From NCBI GenBank assembly GCA_963920635.1, contig OY987298.1, positions 35,433,787-35,497,786 on the forward strand: a stretch of 64,000 nt of DNA, written 5' to 3'. Shown one piece after another: positions 47,565 to 58,710 of this stretch. The stretch's first letter is position 1; the number at the start of each line of letters is the position of its first letter. The translations under genes were made by a program, and so were the position numbers. The notes below the pieces were generated by a model that was given only the letters and a program-made list of their open reading frames with translations, was not told the DNA's origin and searched no databases. The DNA is from Pseudeuparius sepicola (taxonomy: Eukaryota; Arthropoda; Insecta; Coleoptera; Anthribidae).

Positions 47565-48044
47565 TCCTTCATAGGAAAAGATGACATTGCAAGAGCTGGG
47601 GAGAAATTTACGCTTGCTCTATATAAGGCACCCCGACAAGAGACATCTTTAAACCATTGTCGCTTGATTTTATTTAATAAGCTAGTTGGCCAGTCGAGTA
47701 ATACAGTCATTTTGTCCAGACTACCACCTACATCTGATGCAGTAAGACAACATTCCTATCGCGTTTTTCATCAAATTCATTTGTGGAAAGGAAGAAATTT
47801 GAGAGCAACTGAATGGGGCTGTAGAAAAACTAACAACATTCTAATGCCAGTGCTCACTACTCAAGCCCCAGCTCCAGCCTCAATTCTGCAGCTCATATCT
47901 TGCGGCTGTAAAAAGGGCTGTGGAAAACGTTGTACATGTGTAAAGATTGGCCTGCACTGCTCTACAACGTGTTCTCATTGTCATGGGCAGAGTAGTTGTT
48001 TAAATTCCATCGAGCAGGACCATTTTGCAGAGGCAATTGATTAA
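47565..48044 (+). CDS. C-terminal fragment of a cysteine-rich (CXC-like) metazoan family
   Basis: One open frame of 159 codons without a convincing start; it is preceded directly by a stop (..RRIQ-stop-SFIGKDDIA). Domain order: an N-terminal stretch GEKFTLALYKAPRQETSLN, then SRLPPTSDAVRQHSYRVFHQ, then LRATEWGC, then PAPASILQLISCGC, and a Cys tail with CKKGC, CTC, CVKIGLHC, CSHC and C near the end. The family is widespread in arthropods and cnidarians and is often met in many copies; its function is unknown to me. The tail resembles TSO1/tesmin CXC motifs in spacing, which would allow zinc and DNA binding, but this is an analogy. It is probably the remnant of a longer gene with its 5' part lost. 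Compare the broken relative at 5672-6410. Confidence 0.65.
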   Translation, partial: SFIGKDDIARAGEKFTLALYKAPRQETSLNHCRLILFNKLVGQSSNTVILSRLPPTSDAVRQHSYRVFHQIHLWKGRNLRATEWGCRKTNNILMPVLTTQAPAPASILQLISCGCKKGCGKRCTCVKIGLHCSTTCSHCHGQSSCLNSIEQDHFAEAID

Positions 48045-48890
48045 ATATTTATATTTCATTAGTGAAATAGGCCTATAATAAAGGAAACCACTTGAAAAAA
48101 ACGCACCGAGAGCGCTACCTGATGGGTGGTGTGGAAACACGCTCAAAGTGCAGGTATAAAAAATCATCATATGTCCACTAATACTTTCTCGAAAATATTT
48201 TGTCCAATATGGATCTTGTGTAGAAAGAACTGATCTACAATTTTGCTTCTATAAATTTTTTTGCTCCCACTACTACTCTTCTAGATAATCGACGCAAAAG
48301 ACGGCGCAAGGCTTATTTTTTGTTCGCGCTGAAAACTATGCTTATTTTCCAAAGTCATTTATTCGCGTTGGGTGGGAGATACGCAAAAAAATTATATGAC
48401 CATTTTTGTGGAGTATTTAATGGAGAATCTAAAAAGTCCTATAACTTTTTCTCGTCAGAGTTACGGTTTACTTGCAAAACGCAAAAAACACCGTCAAGGT
48501 CACGTTTGGGGGTGGTTTTTTGGGCAAAAGGGGATGAAGCTCCCCCCGGGGAGGTGGGAACTCTTCGGATCTGTATTCGGGTTCCTACTGGAAGTTCACC
48601 ACCAAAATTTCAAAACTTTATAAATTTTTTCTTCTAAACGTCGGTTTTTTACCTAACTTGCCTACACTAATACTCATTCAATGCGCGTGTTGAAAAAAAG
48701 TGTATCAAAATCAGTCAACAAATAAAGATTTTACCAGGGTGGTAAATGATTAACATGGACAAACTATATAATTAAAATTTGCCATTCATTTAAGCTCTTT
48801 TATCCCCAGTCCCCCTTCATTTTTTTAGGTGTCCTCTCTTATCATACTTTAAATATTTATCAGTTACTCCCCCGTTTTCTAACTAATCCT
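48045..48890. other. no recognisable gene
   Basis: Two overlapping frames (48320-48637 and 48372-48623, +) exist in a moderately GC-rich part, but neither has a domain, splice context or homologous copy that I can see. Confidence 0.4.
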
Positions 48891-48892
48891 CA

Positions 48893-49085
48893 ACATGTCC
48901 CCGTGCAGCGACCAAATAAAAATCACAAGAGCCTGCGAAAAACTGTGACTTCTCCCTCTCGAGTGCGATCCATCCGGGGAATTTTCTATTAGCCCGACCG
49001 GGTTGTAGCCCTCCGGGCCCCGCTCCTACCCCGCAATCCCAAATTAAGCCAGTTTCCCACCGACATCGGCACTCTCGACTGGGGC
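48893..49085. repeat. GC-rich repeat block, copy A
   Basis: Shares with 57265-57444 the ordered words CGACCAAATA, CCTGCGAA, CTCTCGAGTGCGATC, GGAATTTTCTATTAGCCCG, GGGCCCCGC, CCCAAATTAAGCC and TTTCCCACC. There is no open frame conserved between the two copies, so it is more likely a non-coding repeat or a duplicated regulatory segment than an exon. Confidence 0.65.
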
Positions 49086-49130
49086 CGCCATTAAATTTTA
49101 TTGCGCCCAAGTACAATACCAAGAATTGCT

Positions 49131-51464
49131 CTTCGGCAATAAGGGCGCCTTCCTGCGGCTTTTATAAAATTTTAATGTGGGCGCGTAATGCCGTAAAAAG
49201 GCACTAAACCGATTTTTTTTGTTTCGGTAGTGTGGGTTTCATGGTGAGTAATTGAATTGCGCTCCTTATAACTGACATTGTCTCTCCTGCTTCCACAATG
49301 AAAAACTCTGATATACAATTTGCAGCATTCTTCTGCACATTATAAATTTACCTAAGCCCTCGCTAAACTTGTCGCAAAGATATGAGTGAATTCATGGGAA
49401 TGTATCGTAGGTAACATGTTTTGATAAACAACATTGGTAACTGGTATCCTACTCGTTAGTATGTTGTTGATATTAGTGCCTCAATGGGCTAGTGCCATTA
49501 AATTTTAAAAATTCATTTTATGATAACAATAGTGAACTACAGTCATCTAGTTCCCTAAAAGCCCTTTGACCAAGATAAATGTCCACAATCTTAAAAATTT
49601 GAAATGACCTTAAGATATTTAAGGTAGTATTCTTTACTTACATCATAATGTACCCATAGGTGTCTGTATCAAAACCGCGTGTGGCAACTTCAGGGTACCT
49701 AATTATAATAGTTAGTGATTTGTGGGCTGACAGTATGACAGCATGACAGCTTAAAGTATCGTTACCTTATTATCTGCTGGATGAGGCTGGATTCTAAAAA
49801 TAAAACTGCTTGCTTCAAGTGTCCCTGTTGTTACATACAAAGGCCTGGAGGGTAGGTACCTAGGTGCAAACAATTTAGCTCTATTTTCACCAGAAAATAG
49901 AACAGTGTAAGTACAAGTGTGTGTAAATCGTTATATATTTTTTTACTATTATATTAGGTAGTAAATATGCTTTCTTACAAATTATACTATAAATATAGAC
50001 ATTTGCCATGATAGGTACTAAGCATCGAAGTGATAAGTGCAATGGAAGTCGCACAGGTACCACTTTCATTGTTGTTTGGGGCAGCCAACTCTAGAGAGAG
50101 ATAGGTTTCAAATGACAATAAGTAAGACAAGGACGCCTAATGAACGTGTCAGCTGATTCAGGCAAAGGAGGTACATAGGGATGTTGCATATTAATGGGCG
50201 AATTTAATGGGCATGTTCCGTAATTCTCTTTATTGTATCATCTGTATTCCGAAATTCGGGGCTTGTTTGTAGGAATGAGAATTTTTCTATATAGCCACAA
50301 TTATGTAAATATTGCACAGAAAAAGTAGTGAATTGATTAAAAAAAATTACCTACATGGCAATTTTATGTACTTGGAAGTAAATTGAAACAAATAAAATAC
50401 AAATTACAAAATAAAAGTTTATTTTGAAATAAAGGCGACAAAATATCTAAGGATAAGGTATACATTTTCAACTTTAATTACTTATCTTAATTGATTTATT
50501 AATTTTAAAATTCAATTTAATAGGAAAAGCATGCAAGACGGGTAGCTTTTACATATTTTTATATAATTTTTAATGTTTAGGCATCTAACAAAAAGAATTA
50601 CAAATAATTACCTTATTAAAGGGACCAGAACCTCAAGATTAATTCCATCTTTGACTACGAAGAACTAGGTTCATTAGCACAATATTTTGCCAGTTTTTCC
50701 CTTGATAGTTTCTATCATGACTTGGAAAATAAAAAACTGTAGTAATTACATACTTTTGAAGTTTGCGCTGCCCAAAATTCTCTATGAAATTGCTCTCAAT
50801 AAATTGTTGACTACAAATGCAAGTAAATACTTGTAGACAGTACAAAATTTTTCCTTTTTATTGCTGCAATCCACTTGTCTCTAATATCACTTTATCTCTT
50901 GGAAAACTGCAAAGTTATTAGCAAAGATTTTTAAGACTTACGAATGAAAAGAAACCCCACTATTCTTATTCTTTCCGCCCCGTTTGGTACATCCAAATAC
51001 ACAACAGGAGTTGACCCTCTTTTTTGTAACAGAAAGAATATAGCCACCTAGCTAAATTAAATTTTCTCTCCGATCTAAAAATATAATATTAAACCAAAGA
51101 CCAACTAAGAAAACTCAACGCCGTTTTATACGAAACTGTCACCACAACACGAACTCAAATCAAATATAAATAATATATTATTAATTATTTACTCCTATTC
51201 GTATTGGGACTTGGGACTGACAGAAGGAAAATTAAAATGACGTTTGACAACGGAACTCGTTTGAAGCACAGGACACAAAAATAGAAAGTTAGGACAAACA
51301 CCTCTTTTGTGTTATGTGATTTTTGCCGGAATCAGCTGATTTATTTACTATTTCACTTACTCAAGTTTGGCTGCCAGTTTCTCTCTCTACACTCCTTCCA
51401 TCTACTGGTCATTTCAATGGTACTAAGTATCATGGATACTTTTTTTTTTATAATCTGTATGGGG
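49131..51464. other. no recognisable gene
   Basis: Frames stay under about 75 codons and no terminal repeat, RNA gene or domain stands out. Confidence 0.45.
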
Positions 51465-52170
51465 ATCTCGGAAACTAGCGGAGATAGAAGGAAGGTTAAA
51501 TGGAGAAAGAATTGCAGTTTTGTGGGCCCAATTTAATGCTCCTTGTGGATTTGTGAAAAAAGGCATGGCTTACTAGATATTAAAAAAAAAAATTTGGCGA
51601 TTTATTCTAATCCGTCTAGCTTCGTTGTTTCTGATTTTAGAAAAAAAAAGTAAATACCAAAGTTGTAGGGATTTGTGTCCCCAATGCGGGTACCATGTCC
51701 TACTTTCTGTAACGGCTGTCAATTTCGAGATATGACACCAACTTTTTTTTTAAATGGAAACCATAGTTGGCCATGGTCTCAAAAAATCAGGCATTTTTAG
51801 AGGTTTCCAACGATATAATACTCGATATGGTTATTCAGAAAAATAATGGAAATAACTATGGTTTTCATTTAAAAACACAAGTTTATGTCATATGTCATAT
51901 CTCGAAAATGGCAGCTGCCACGGAAGTTATGACATGATAACTGCATTAGGGACACAATGCCCTCCAACTTTGGTATTCACACTTTTTATCTAAAATCAGA
52001 CACAACGAAGCTAGATGGATTAGAATAAATCGCCAAAATTTCGTTTTTTTTTAAATATCTAGAAAGCCATGCCTTTTTTCACAAATCCACAACGAGCATT
52101 AAATTGGGCCCACAAAACTGCACTTCTTTCTCCATTTAACCTTCCTTCTATCTCCGCTAGTTTCCGAGAT
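51465..52170. mobile_element. foldback MITE (ATCTCGGAAACTAGCGG ends)
   Basis: ATCTCGGAAACTAGCGGAGA at the left end and its inverse at the right end. The arms of about 300 bp pair through AGGTTAAATGGAGAAAG, GTGGGCCCAATTTAATG, AAAAAAGGCATGGCTT and GATTTATTCTAATCC. I found no clear target duplication. The interior lacks coding capacity. Confidence 0.75.
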
Positions 52171-52297
52171 AACGTAATTTTACATTAACCATTACCTTTT
52201 TACAATAATTATTATATACTATACGAATTAGGTAGGTATAGTATAAAAATTAATTATCCATCTTCCCTTCACACTTTCATCCAGACTTAGGACTCGC

Positions 52298-53411
52298 AAA
52301 GTTTATACATATACATAATATAAACTTTAGTGTGTTTAAAAGATGTTTCTTTTTTGTTTGTTTTTTTAAGTTTTATTTTTTTATATATTTTTTATAAAAT
52401 AAAGTACAAAAAATCCAGGCCAATAAAAAGTCGTGTACCTATTTATTATTCCAGCTTCTGAATATACGCTATAACGTCTTTAAACACAATCTCAAGTCCC
52501 CTGTATCATTATATTTCTTTAATGTTTTAGAAATTCTTTCATCAAGAATAATGTAGGTTTTCTTGCGCCGTTTTCCTTCTAAATTTAAATTATATCTATT
52601 TATACACGTGATCAGAGTACTCTGCTTCTTTAAGTAGGCACTTCACTAATTGGAATACATTGGAATGCGGTCTTATCAATGTTATTAAACGACGATTCCA
52701 TAACCTTCTAAAGCGTTGTTACTGCGATGTCTTTGCTGATGGCAATAATTCCACATTTCCTTGGTAATGTGTCTGTTTTCTAACCATTGTTTAACGAAGT
52801 AATCGTAGAACTGCCCCATTTTTTCGGAAATTGGAGACGGTTCTTGAATGCATAACCAGCCATCATCGATATCTTCCACAGGCAGATATGCTAACGCAGC
52901 ACACATTCTTATATGTAAGCGTTATCTCTTCGTTGTCTTTATATTCAGAAGCGAGTCCAATGCTTTGAATATTTTTCCATATACATTGGTTAAAATGAAA
53001 GTCACAGCCAGAAATTTAAGCTTCTGGAAAATTGTTTTCCAATGCACTAATCATTGCCTGCTCAAAATCCAATTTTACAATACAATTTTACTCTGATCAC
53101 GTGTATAAATAGATATAATTTAAATTTAGAAGGAAAACGGCGCAAGAAAACCTACATTATTCTTGATGAAAGAATTTCTAAAACATTAAAGAAATATAAT
53201 GATACAGGGGACTTGAGATTGTGTTTAAAGACGTTATAGCGTATATTCAGAAGCTGGAATAATAAATAGGTACACGACTTTTTATTGGCCTGGATTTTTT
53301 GTACTTTATTTTATAAAAAATATATAAAAAAATAAAACTTAAAAAAAACAAACAAAAAAGAAACATCTTTTAAACACACTAAAGTTTATATTATGTATAT
53401 GTATAAACTTT
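52298..53411. repeat. 322-bp inverted repeat within the MULE pseudogene
   Basis: Arms at 52298-52619 and 53089-53411 are nearly exact inverse copies. The left arm, read on the - strand, is the genuine 3' part of the MULE gene: it encodes the tail LNLEGKRRKKTYIILDERIS and ends at the stop 52469-52471, followed by an AATAAA. The right arm is the same segment in reverse orientation, lying in the middle of the coding sequence after NWKPKF. This is a local inverted duplication, not an independent MITE. Confidence 0.8.
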
Positions 53412-54257
53412 GGTTTCCAATTCGGTAGTTTGTCTTTGACTGTTGACAACAATCTATCGTATCTCTCTTTGGTTTTGTTGGGAAGTAATGCAAATAGCAC
53501 TGGAATTGTATTTGTCTCCTCTGGTGTGCTACCAATATCAATATGGATGGTATATATTTGACTAAATTGCTTACTGCTGCTTTTGAATGTTACATCCATA
53601 AATATGGTGTTTTTAATATTCGCTAGAATCTCCCTAGATTTGTTGCTGGCAAACACCAAGATTCTGAGCCCCGAGGGAGTGCTCTCGTTGATAAATAAAA
53701 ATTTTGTTTTGTCGCTCATTGTAATAATTTATTCTGGAAAAACTATTTCCAATGTTGTAGGGGGATCTCTCTGCAGGCCATGTGCACGTTTTCTACAGAA
53801 GTTTAAACTACTTTTCACTAAGGAAAGTTTGGTAGGTATTTCTGTCACGAAATCCAGTTGTTGATTATACAATTTTTGAAACTCATCCTGATATATTTTT
53901 TACATCGACAAATAATCGTCGTCGTCCCGAGCTCTTTTTTTAGCATTGAAGATACAATGCTTTACTTCTGTCGCTGCAACACTAGGCTTACACAGATGAT
54001 CGGCTTCTCTAATTATTCTCTCGTTCTCCATAATGATATTGCCTCGACATTTTTCAGTTTTTTTTTTCATACAACTCCAAAAAACCGAACCGTCTTTATT
54101 TGTTTTGATACGAAAGCTATATCAAAGTCTAGAGAATATTATTCTCTAGACTTTGGCTATATCCTTTTTATAAAACTGTTGAGTGAAGAATAATTCCTTC
54201 ACTCAACGATAAAACACAGGGTTTTCCCTTCGGCGTTTCAATTATTTGCACATCCAT
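52469..54257 (-). pseudogene. FLYWCH-MULE transposase, broken
   Basis: The probable start is ATG at 54257 (MDVQIIETPKGKPCVL). A FLYWCH zinc finger follows (KDGSVFWSC...CRGNIIMENE in another frame), then IPTKLSLVKSSLNFCRKRAH, then the MULE core with FMDVTFKSSSKQFSQIYTIH (first D), VLFALLPNKTKERYDRL, DFEQAMISALENN (second D), GCDFHFNQCIW and RSNNALEGYG (E). A basic tail ends at 52469. The order fits FLYWCH-MULE transposases, which cut and paste DNA. Damage: several frame changes in the FLYWCH region, a stop before the MULE core (PE-stop-IITMSDK), a stop after NNFPEA, a frameshift before CAALAYLPVED, and an inserted inverted copy of its own 3' end (53089-53411). It cannot make a working protein. 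I did not find its terminal repeats. Confidence 0.85.
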
Positions 54258-54556
54258 TGTTAATATACTGATTCAAAGAGGAAAAATATGACTATCCACA
54301 ATAATTATTCGTAACACTACTGTCCCAACGAACGGAATGGAAATGATTAAACAGCAAGAACAAATTACCTAGTTAGACAAGGTAGGTGCAATTTGTGTTT
54401 ATCAACAATAGTCTTTACTGTAGTCCTAAATAGTGTAATTTATTCATTGCGATTGGGAACTTAATATTTTATAGCTATAGGTACTAATATAAGGAAAGGG
54501 AAGACGGTACTATTATGTTACATATTTACATTATTACAGGAGAGCGTAAATCGGTC
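54258..54556. other. no recognisable feature
   Basis: Probably the 5' flank of the MULE pseudogene; no TIR was identified here. Confidence 0.4.
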
Positions 54557-54564
54557 GACCGAGG

Positions 54565-55870
54565 CAGGGCCGTGTTAAGGTAAAAATTTGCCCCTGGCAA
54601 AGTTCTTTTTTGGCACCCCCCCAAATCAAAACTATATTAATTAAATTAAATTAAATATATATACTAAAATCTCTCTTTAACTGTACACCAGAAATTACAA
54701 TAATTGGCATAATTTTTTTGGGCGCCTCCAGCGAGGTGCGTATTTAGCATGTCTGGCAGAAATGTCAATTCTTGTTACAGAGGATTAACCTTAACCTTGA
54801 TATTATATATGGTTCTAACCTAACTTAGAATACAGAAACTACAACTATAGCCTTTTTATGTACTTCAAAGAACAGAGTTTAATGTTAAATTCTATCTACT
54901 CAAATATAGAATTCGTGCGCGTCAAACGTAAGTTCTGTTGATTGCGGTCAGGTCCTCTGTTAGGTACCTTCCTATCAATAATATCAATATGGCCGCCGCT
55001 TACAGAATTCTAGGGACTTTAAATATTTACCTGTCACAATCTAGTGTACAGTTAAAGAACGATTTTAGTTTAGTTACATATTTTTCATTTATACTTCACA
55101 AGAGCAAATAACTTTTAATTTTTACATTTTATTTTGCACCAGAAAGCAGAACCTCATATACCAGAAAGAACATTTTTACAATTGACAAGATACGAAAATT
55201 TGCCATAATAGAAACCACCAGGTTGCTACGTTATTCTAAACACAGTGTATGATTGTTTAGTACGTTTGATATTTGCCATATCCAGAATTGAGCGATAATA
55301 TTAAAATTCAAGTTCAACAAAACCAAGTCTTCATTAAAACAGGGTTTCCTTAGATGCTACAGATTCAGTAATATGAATGTACAAGTAGATACTTATTGTT
55401 ATTGTACTTGCCAACTAATTTATGATTACCTAGTATCCAGAAACCAAAACTATGTCGATATCGATTCCTCTATTTAACTAACTTTGCTCGTTTGCGAAAG
55501 TTGGGTTCTTTATTTACAGAACAATCCTTTTTACTTTTTTTTTCGCGTCAACGTCAAATCGTCAAGCGCCGGCCGCCACCGCGTCATCTCGGGGGAATAG
55601 CGAAATCAATTAAAATATTCCACAACGACACCGGTAGACGTAGTCGTAGACAAGTTCCGAATTCACAACTTACAAAGATTTCAGTAGTTGTCTGCGAAAT
55701 CATCGTCCTAGAAAAATAAAAATCTGTAGGTAACTGAAAAATTAAAAAATATTTTAATGTTTTTTGAAGCAGTAAATTATTAGTACTAGCGCCTTTGTTG
55801 ATTTTGGCGCCCCCTTGAATAGGGCGCTCGGGGCGAACACCCCCTTTGCCCCCCTCTTAACACGGCCCTG
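54565..55870. mobile_element. non-autonomous hAT element, 8-bp TSD
   Basis: Terminal repeats CAGGGCCGTGTTAAGG and its inverse CTTAACACGGCCCTG are flanked by an exact GACCGAGG duplication (54557-54564 and 55871-55878). Sub-terminal parts pair further (TTGCCCCTGG with TTTGCCCCCC). The first nine bases equal those of the autonomous hAT at 36036. The 1306-bp interior has no transposase motifs; the frame at 55492-55719 is unmatched. Confidence 0.9.
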
Positions 55871-55878
55871 GACCGAGG

Positions 55879-56912
55879 ATGATAGGGTAGGTGTATATTG
55901 CTATTATAAAATCGCAGAGCGCAAACTGGTTAAGAGCGCCAAACGGTGGAGCGGAAACCGACCGGACTCCTTTTAAATACTCACTTAAGAAAATAATTTT
56001 TATGGGCCCACCTTCAAACAAAAGCATTTCGATTCACCTACCTGTAGGTACCATACTGGCCAAATATCGTTTTTAGGCAAAAATTTTAGGTATACATAAT
56101 ATGGCTAGGATATGATAATTTATTGTTGGGTGAGGATGAGTAGGTAAATTTTCGCATGCAGCGCAAATTTTAGTGGCACAAATTAAATTTAATTTTTTGT
56201 AACCTCCTCTCCCCATTGACAAAGTCTAGCTAGGTCTTGTACCTATCTCTCACTTCTCAAGTATATATGTATGTCCTAACGGGAAAGTCGTTTGCTTCGC
56301 CTGAAGATTCCATCTGGCTACGGTCCTGCTTTCGAGACACGCTGACATACAACCCCTGTTTTAGGGCACCTATTGTGAGAACACAGAAAATACATCCTAC
56401 TTTTCTGTACTGTGTTAATATGCATAAAGGGCAGCAGCACATGATTCTCATTAGACGCAGTAACGTCAAGTTAGTGACACAGCGTTCCGCTTACGAATAG
56501 GATAGGTATTTCTTATGTCTTGCTATTTCTTTCTAAAGAAATATTGTTTGATTTTTGTTTGTATTGCGCAGATTTCATTTGGAGGCTACTTACAGATTTT
56601 TTATGGCACATATTTGAGCAGAATTTTTTTGTGCGCATCCCCAATAAATTTAAATAGAGAATTAAGAATATGCAAAATATGCATTAAAGAAAATTATTTC
56701 GTTTTGATATGGTATTTGTTGTACAATTTTTCCTAAATTTTCATAATTCTACACGCGTTTACTGGTGCACCTACTTGTTGATGCGATCGAATCTTCATGT
56801 TCCAATATTTCTTTCAGAATCTCTTTATTTTAGGTTTTTATATCTCAAACCATGTCTTCCTTTGGTTGGAAACCTAGAAACATGGAGACTTCAGAACATT
56901 GCAATGGATCAG
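55879..56912. other. no recognisable gene
   Basis: Overlapping short frames on both strands (for example 56237-56500 + and 56257-56469 -) without motifs. Confidence 0.4.
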
Positions 56913-57034
56913 CAGTCCGGCAAATGAAAGAAGTCCAATGAAAAACTCAGTCTAAGCGCCATCCGTATGTTATTAATGTGGTCATGGGCGGTCAGACTGA
57001 GTTTTTCATTGGACTTCTTTCGTTTGCCGGACTG
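56913..57034. mobile_element. 122-bp hairpin MITE
   Basis: CAGTCCGGCAAATGAAAGAA and the following GTCCAATGAAAAACTCAGTCT are inverted almost exactly at the other end (AGACTGAGTTTTTCATTGG, then ACTTCTTTCGTTTGCCGGACTG, in part). Only about 35 bases separate the arms. The target duplication is unclear. Confidence 0.8.
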
Positions 57035-57264
57035 TAGTTTGTTCTGATTTTTGCCTTCACAAAATACTTGTATATTATATATTTCTTATCTATGACAAAA
57101 TACTGCTAGTTTGTTAGTAGCGTCACTCCAGATTGCAAACAACAATGAAATTATGACGGTTCTAGCTACTCAATATTTTTTATTTGTCGCTCCCACTCGT
57201 TTTTCATCATCTGGATTCTGTAGTACCTACTCTTCACTCGAAATTAAAGGAGGTGATGCCTCTG

Positions 57265-57444
57265 TGCATCGACCAAATAGAAACCTGCGAAGAACCTGCA
57301 AAAAAACGGTGTTTCTTTTTCTCTCGAGTGCGATCTATTCTGGGAATTTTCTATTAGCCCGGCGAGCTCTGTGGTGGTAGCCCGCCGGGCCCCGCGGCTC
57401 TCCAATGCTCCCAAATTAAGCCGCCAGTTCCTCTCTTTCCCACC
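57265..57444. repeat. GC-rich repeat block, copy B
   Basis: Homologous to 48893-49085 in the same orientation. Homology stops exactly after TTTCCCACC, where CAGTGGCGTAGCGTGAC begins at 57445. Copy A continues instead with GACATCGGCACTCTCGAC. Confidence 0.65.
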
Positions 57445-57784
57445 CAGTGGCGTAGCGTGACATTTAAAAAATTAGTAATAATGCAATAATGGGCGTTTGT
57501 GGCAGAGGCTTTTCTAGGAGGGGGAGGGTGAGAAATTATACCTTTATCAAATTTTATGACAAACATTTCAAATAAATGGAAAAACTCGAAGTAACCTATT
57601 ATTATCAGCAAACATTATTACGTAAATCATCTGGTAGTAATTTTTTTCTTGGTAATTTTTCTTTATTTTTGTAATTTTTCTTTATTTTTATAAAGCCCGT
57701 GCATTTTATTACAGTTCACATAATTTAACTAGACACTCCGCAGGAATGCTTGGAATGCATCCTCGTGGGGACGCGGTGCACCAT
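57445..57784. mobile_element. truncated hAT-style element (left end only)
   Basis: CAGTGGCGTAGCGTGAC is a typical hAT-style start, and its position is supported by the break in homology with the GC-rich copy A. I could not find the right end or a second copy of the flanking TTCCCACC. A T-rich section at 57640-57690 repeats TTTTTCTTTATTTTT. Confidence 0.5.
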
Positions 57785-57933
57785 CAGGGCCGTATCTGAG
57801 GGGGGGTGTTGGGGGTTCAACCCCCCCCCCCCGAAATACCACCATTTTATACTAAGTTGGGAATTTGGAACCTATTGGCGATACACTATTCTTATCACGT
57901 TTAAATCCACACACCAATACCGTTGTTTTTGCA

Positions 57934-57974
57934 CTCGACGCACGTTTCGCTAACTAAGTTAGCATCATCAGGAG
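57934..57974 (-). ncRNA. hammerhead ribozyme-like motif
   Basis: On the - strand: CUC, CUGAUGA, U, GCUAAC-UUA-GUUAGC (stem II, 6 bp), GAAA, AC-GUGC-GU (stem III, 2 bp with a 4-base loop, counting the last A), C, GAG. CUC before the core pairs with GAG after the GUC triplet to begin stem I. All conserved core bases are present, as is a GUC cleavage triplet. One extra U stands between A9 and stem II. A very short stem III is characteristic of hammerheads in Penelope-like elements and retrozymes. Confidence 0.65.
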
Positions 57975-58030
57975 ATGATTAAAGTTTTAATCATGATCAT
58001 GATGCTAACTTGATTAAAACTTTAATCATC

Positions 58031-58070
58031 TAATGGTGATGCTAACTTAGTTAGCGAAACGCGCGTCCAG
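58031..58070 (+). ncRNA. decayed partner of the hammerhead-like motif
   Basis: The inverted copy keeps stem II and GAAACGCGCGTC but has AATGGTGA where the other has CCTGATGA, so the essential core is altered and it should be inactive. Confidence 0.55.
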
Positions 58071-58710
58071 TGCAAAAACAACGGTATTGGTGTGTGGATT
58101 TAAGCGTGATAAGAATACCATTTTATATACCACTAGAACGAGCTCCCCGAGCATCAGTGAGTGTAATAATTTATTAAACCCGCCCGAAAACTGCCAACAA
58201 AACATAATTTTTTGATCAGTGCAGTACCGAGTTTTATCATCGGAATATGCTTTCAAATAAAATAAATATAACTGGCAACACTGGACAACAGTAAACGGTG
58301 AACGATGGTGCATGGCTGCGTGCACCATGGATTAGGAGAATAGGGGTTTCCCAGAGTCTCTTTTATGAATAGATTAGTACTAATTTGTATTTCAATAGTT
58401 AGGCAAGTTGCGCCAAGAAATCTTTTACCATACCTACTGGCAATTGTAAAGGTGTCGTCAGGCCAGGCTAGGAATATATCCGTAATAATGAGAAATCAAA
58501 TAAGTGGAAAGGGGATAGGTATAAATGCGGGAAGGAATAATCAGCTATTATTATAATTAATATTTAATATTTTGAAAGTTTTAATGATAAACTTGTCCAA
58601 CTTAAACCTGCATCAGTTTTTTTTTTATTAAAAAAACCATTAAAAAATAGTAAGTAGTTTTTTTAAACTTAAAGCTATTTCAACTTCAACAGCCACTGGT
58701 CTAACCCCTT

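Larger units (their letters stand above)
57852..58116. mobile_element. Penelope-like inverted pair with 11-bp duplication
   Basis: The insertion is bounded by exact copies of ACCATTTTATA (57841-57851 and 58117-58127). Inside, ATTCTTATCACG with TTAAATCCACACACCAATAC and CGTTGTTTTTGCACT is inverted at the other end; the two inner ends meet near ATGATTAAAGTTTTAATCAT. Inverted terminal segments, a hammerhead-like motif and a target duplication of irregular length match Penelope-like retroelements, in which such parts remain after 5' truncation. No reverse transcriptase is present. Confidence 0.65.

Noticed and set aside
53858..54193. 111-codon + strand frame over the MULE region
   Set aside because: It is the antisense shadow of the FLYWCH part of the MULE pseudogene, which has recognisable motifs on the - strand.
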